A DNA stretch of 64,000 bases, taken from NCBI RefSeq assembly GCF_026262505.1, contig NC_067206.1:29031896-29095895 (forward strand), read 5' to 3'. The position numbers and the translations under genes were made by a program. The notes under the pieces are model-generated. The model ran no database searches and was not told the DNA's origin. It worked only from the letters and a program-made list of their open reading frames with translations. Every line of letters starts with the position of its first letter. The stretch's first letter is position 1. This document shows positions 63,162-64,000 of the stretch, one piece after another. The DNA comes from Trichomonas vaginalis G3 (Eukaryota > Parabasalia > Trichomonadida > Trichomonadidae).

Positions 63162-63323
63162 ATGTACAGAATAGATGTTTCAGATTTTTATGACTTCCAA
63201 GCGTTCAGAAATATGTGTCCATTTCGAGACTATAACAAAGCAGTCGAGAATTTGAAACGTTTAGTCATTTATGTCGACTCTGCCCCAGAATGTTATGTTA
63301 TGAAAGAATGGTGTTGTGCATGA
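63162..63323 (+). CDS. 53-aa frame at the unit end, copy 3
   Basis: As at 53412-53573. Confidence 0.4.
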   Translation: MYRIDVSDFYDFQAFRNMCPFRDYNKAVENLKRLVIYVDSAPECYVMKEWCCA

Positions 63324-63480
63324 AAATTCGGTTCACTTCACTTCTGATAAAAGTGACAAGTTTACATGGCAAAATAGTTTACATGGCAAAATATATAGGG
63401 TATTTTTTTTAAAAGTAGTTATCTTTATATATAAAAATAAAACTTTTGATATATTTGAGTAAATGAAAAAAAAAGGTATT

Positions 63481-64000
63481 GGGGCTTCCAGGGGCTGCGC
63501 CCCTTCTAGCCCCGAAGATGTTTAGTATAAAATGAAGTTTTTATTCGGAAAATTGTTAGTCTTCTGGTGTGAATTCGGAGGACTCTTCTTGGATAGAGTC
63601 TTGTATTTCCTCCTCTTCTTCTTCTTCCTCCATTGCTTCTGGGAAGAAGCCTTCTTCTGGGTCGAAAACATTATATAATGTGTAATTGAATGACACATTA
63701 TATCTTTGTTTGAGTTCGCTCCTGACAAAGAACTTAGTTCCAGGAATACAGAAGACTTCTGTGCGTTGGAAAAGCTGATGTCCTGGAACGAATTTGGCAA
63801 TTAGAGACTTCTTTTTTCCGAATTGTTCAGGAGTTTCCATGACGACAGTAACAACATCTCCATCTGCGAGGTCTTGTTGTTGTTCGGAAAGGTAAAGAGC
63901 AATGATATGAATGGTTGCTGCGTTGAATTCGAGAAAGTCGAATTCAAATTGTGTTGTCGTATAGCATTCAAACCATTTTGTACAGTTGTCTCCGAACTCG
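63481..64000. mobile_element. Maverick B cassette, copy 4, start only
   Basis: Begins with the same hairpin tag and the 3' part of the acidic gene; runs off the window. It shows that the array has at least four units. Confidence 0.85.
63556..64000 (-). CDS. acidic Maverick B protein, copy 4, 3' part
   Basis: The C-terminal part of the acidic protein, matching 44052-44496; the start lies beyond the window. Confidence 0.65.
   Translation of the reverse strand, partial: EFGDNCTKWFECYTTTQFEFDFLEFNAATIHIIALYLSEQQQDLADGDVVTVVMETPEQFGKKKSLIAKFVPGHQLFQRTEVFCIPGTKFFVRSELKQRYNVSFNYTLYNVFDPEEGFFPEAMEEEEEEEEIQDSIQEESSEFTPED

Larger units (their letters stand above)
53731..63480. mobile_element. Maverick B cassette, copy 3
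   Basis: Same gene order as copy 2. It carries the most breaks of the copies, about twelve, nearly all small length differences, so part of them may be sequencing or assembly error. Confidence 0.85.
34255..64000. repeat. tandem array of a 9.75-kb Maverick B cassette
   Basis: Units begin at the hairpin tag GGGGCTTCCAGGGGCTGC: 43977, 53731 and 63481 (spacing 9754 and 9750), with a related tag at 34255. From about 35222 on, copy 1 matches copies 2 and 3 almost base for base; most differences are single-base changes in length. The mariner sits at the same TA in every copy. The first 970 bp of copy 1 are a divergent version. The array continues past the right edge. Confidence 0.9.

Overview
The window looks like nuclear DNA of a trichomonad (Trichomonas or a close relative). 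It is AT-rich. Its intact genes lack visible introns. The host genes are typical of this group: an ankyrin protein with the trichomonad-style helical N-terminus, a helical-repeat protein and a four-helix membrane protein. Three start codons, of the ankyrin gene and of two DNA transposases, sit 7-9 nt downstream of a TCA-Py-W-W initiator, the core promoter known from Trichomonas. A DD34D mariner close in plan to Tvmar1 and giant Maverick/Polinton elements also fit. Species identity is inferred.

Layout. 1-3060: remnant of a Maverick (fibre gene running off the edge, structural fragments, adenine methyltransferase remnant). 3060-3686: GC-rich hairpins, a poly-T run and a broken reading frame. 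3687-23387: Maverick A, 19.7 kb, bounded by terminal inverted repeats of about 70 bp. It holds a protein-primed DNA polymerase B and integrase (both broken), a whole primase-helicase set between inverted repeats, and a structural block (tail-fibre-like protein, penton candidate, packaging ATPase, major capsid protein, small glycine-rich virion-like protein). It is a fossil with roughly eight breaks.

23388-31016: host DNA with striking perfect hairpins, then a membrane protein gene, a helical-repeat gene and an ankyrin gene. 31021-33448: an apparently complete Kolobok-type DNA transposon with a TTAA target duplication. 33650-34195: a decayed ankyrin gene abutting the next element.

34255-64000: a head-to-tail array of a 9.75-kb Maverick B structural cassette (three copies plus the start of a fourth). 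Each copy carries an acidic protein, a large coiled-coil protein, the major capsid protein, two small proteins, and a penton-like gene split by the same mariner at the same TA. No polymerase, integrase or ATPase is present in the unit. The copies are nearly identical, so the amplification is recent and followed the mariner insertion. Copy 1 starts with a divergent paralogue of the first gene.

The most unusual features are this capsid-cassette array, the iteron and inverted-repeat region around the primase-helicase of Maverick A, the element-specific start signal and tiny divergent promoters, and a family of short-loop GC-rich hairpins found both between genes and inside one coding frame.
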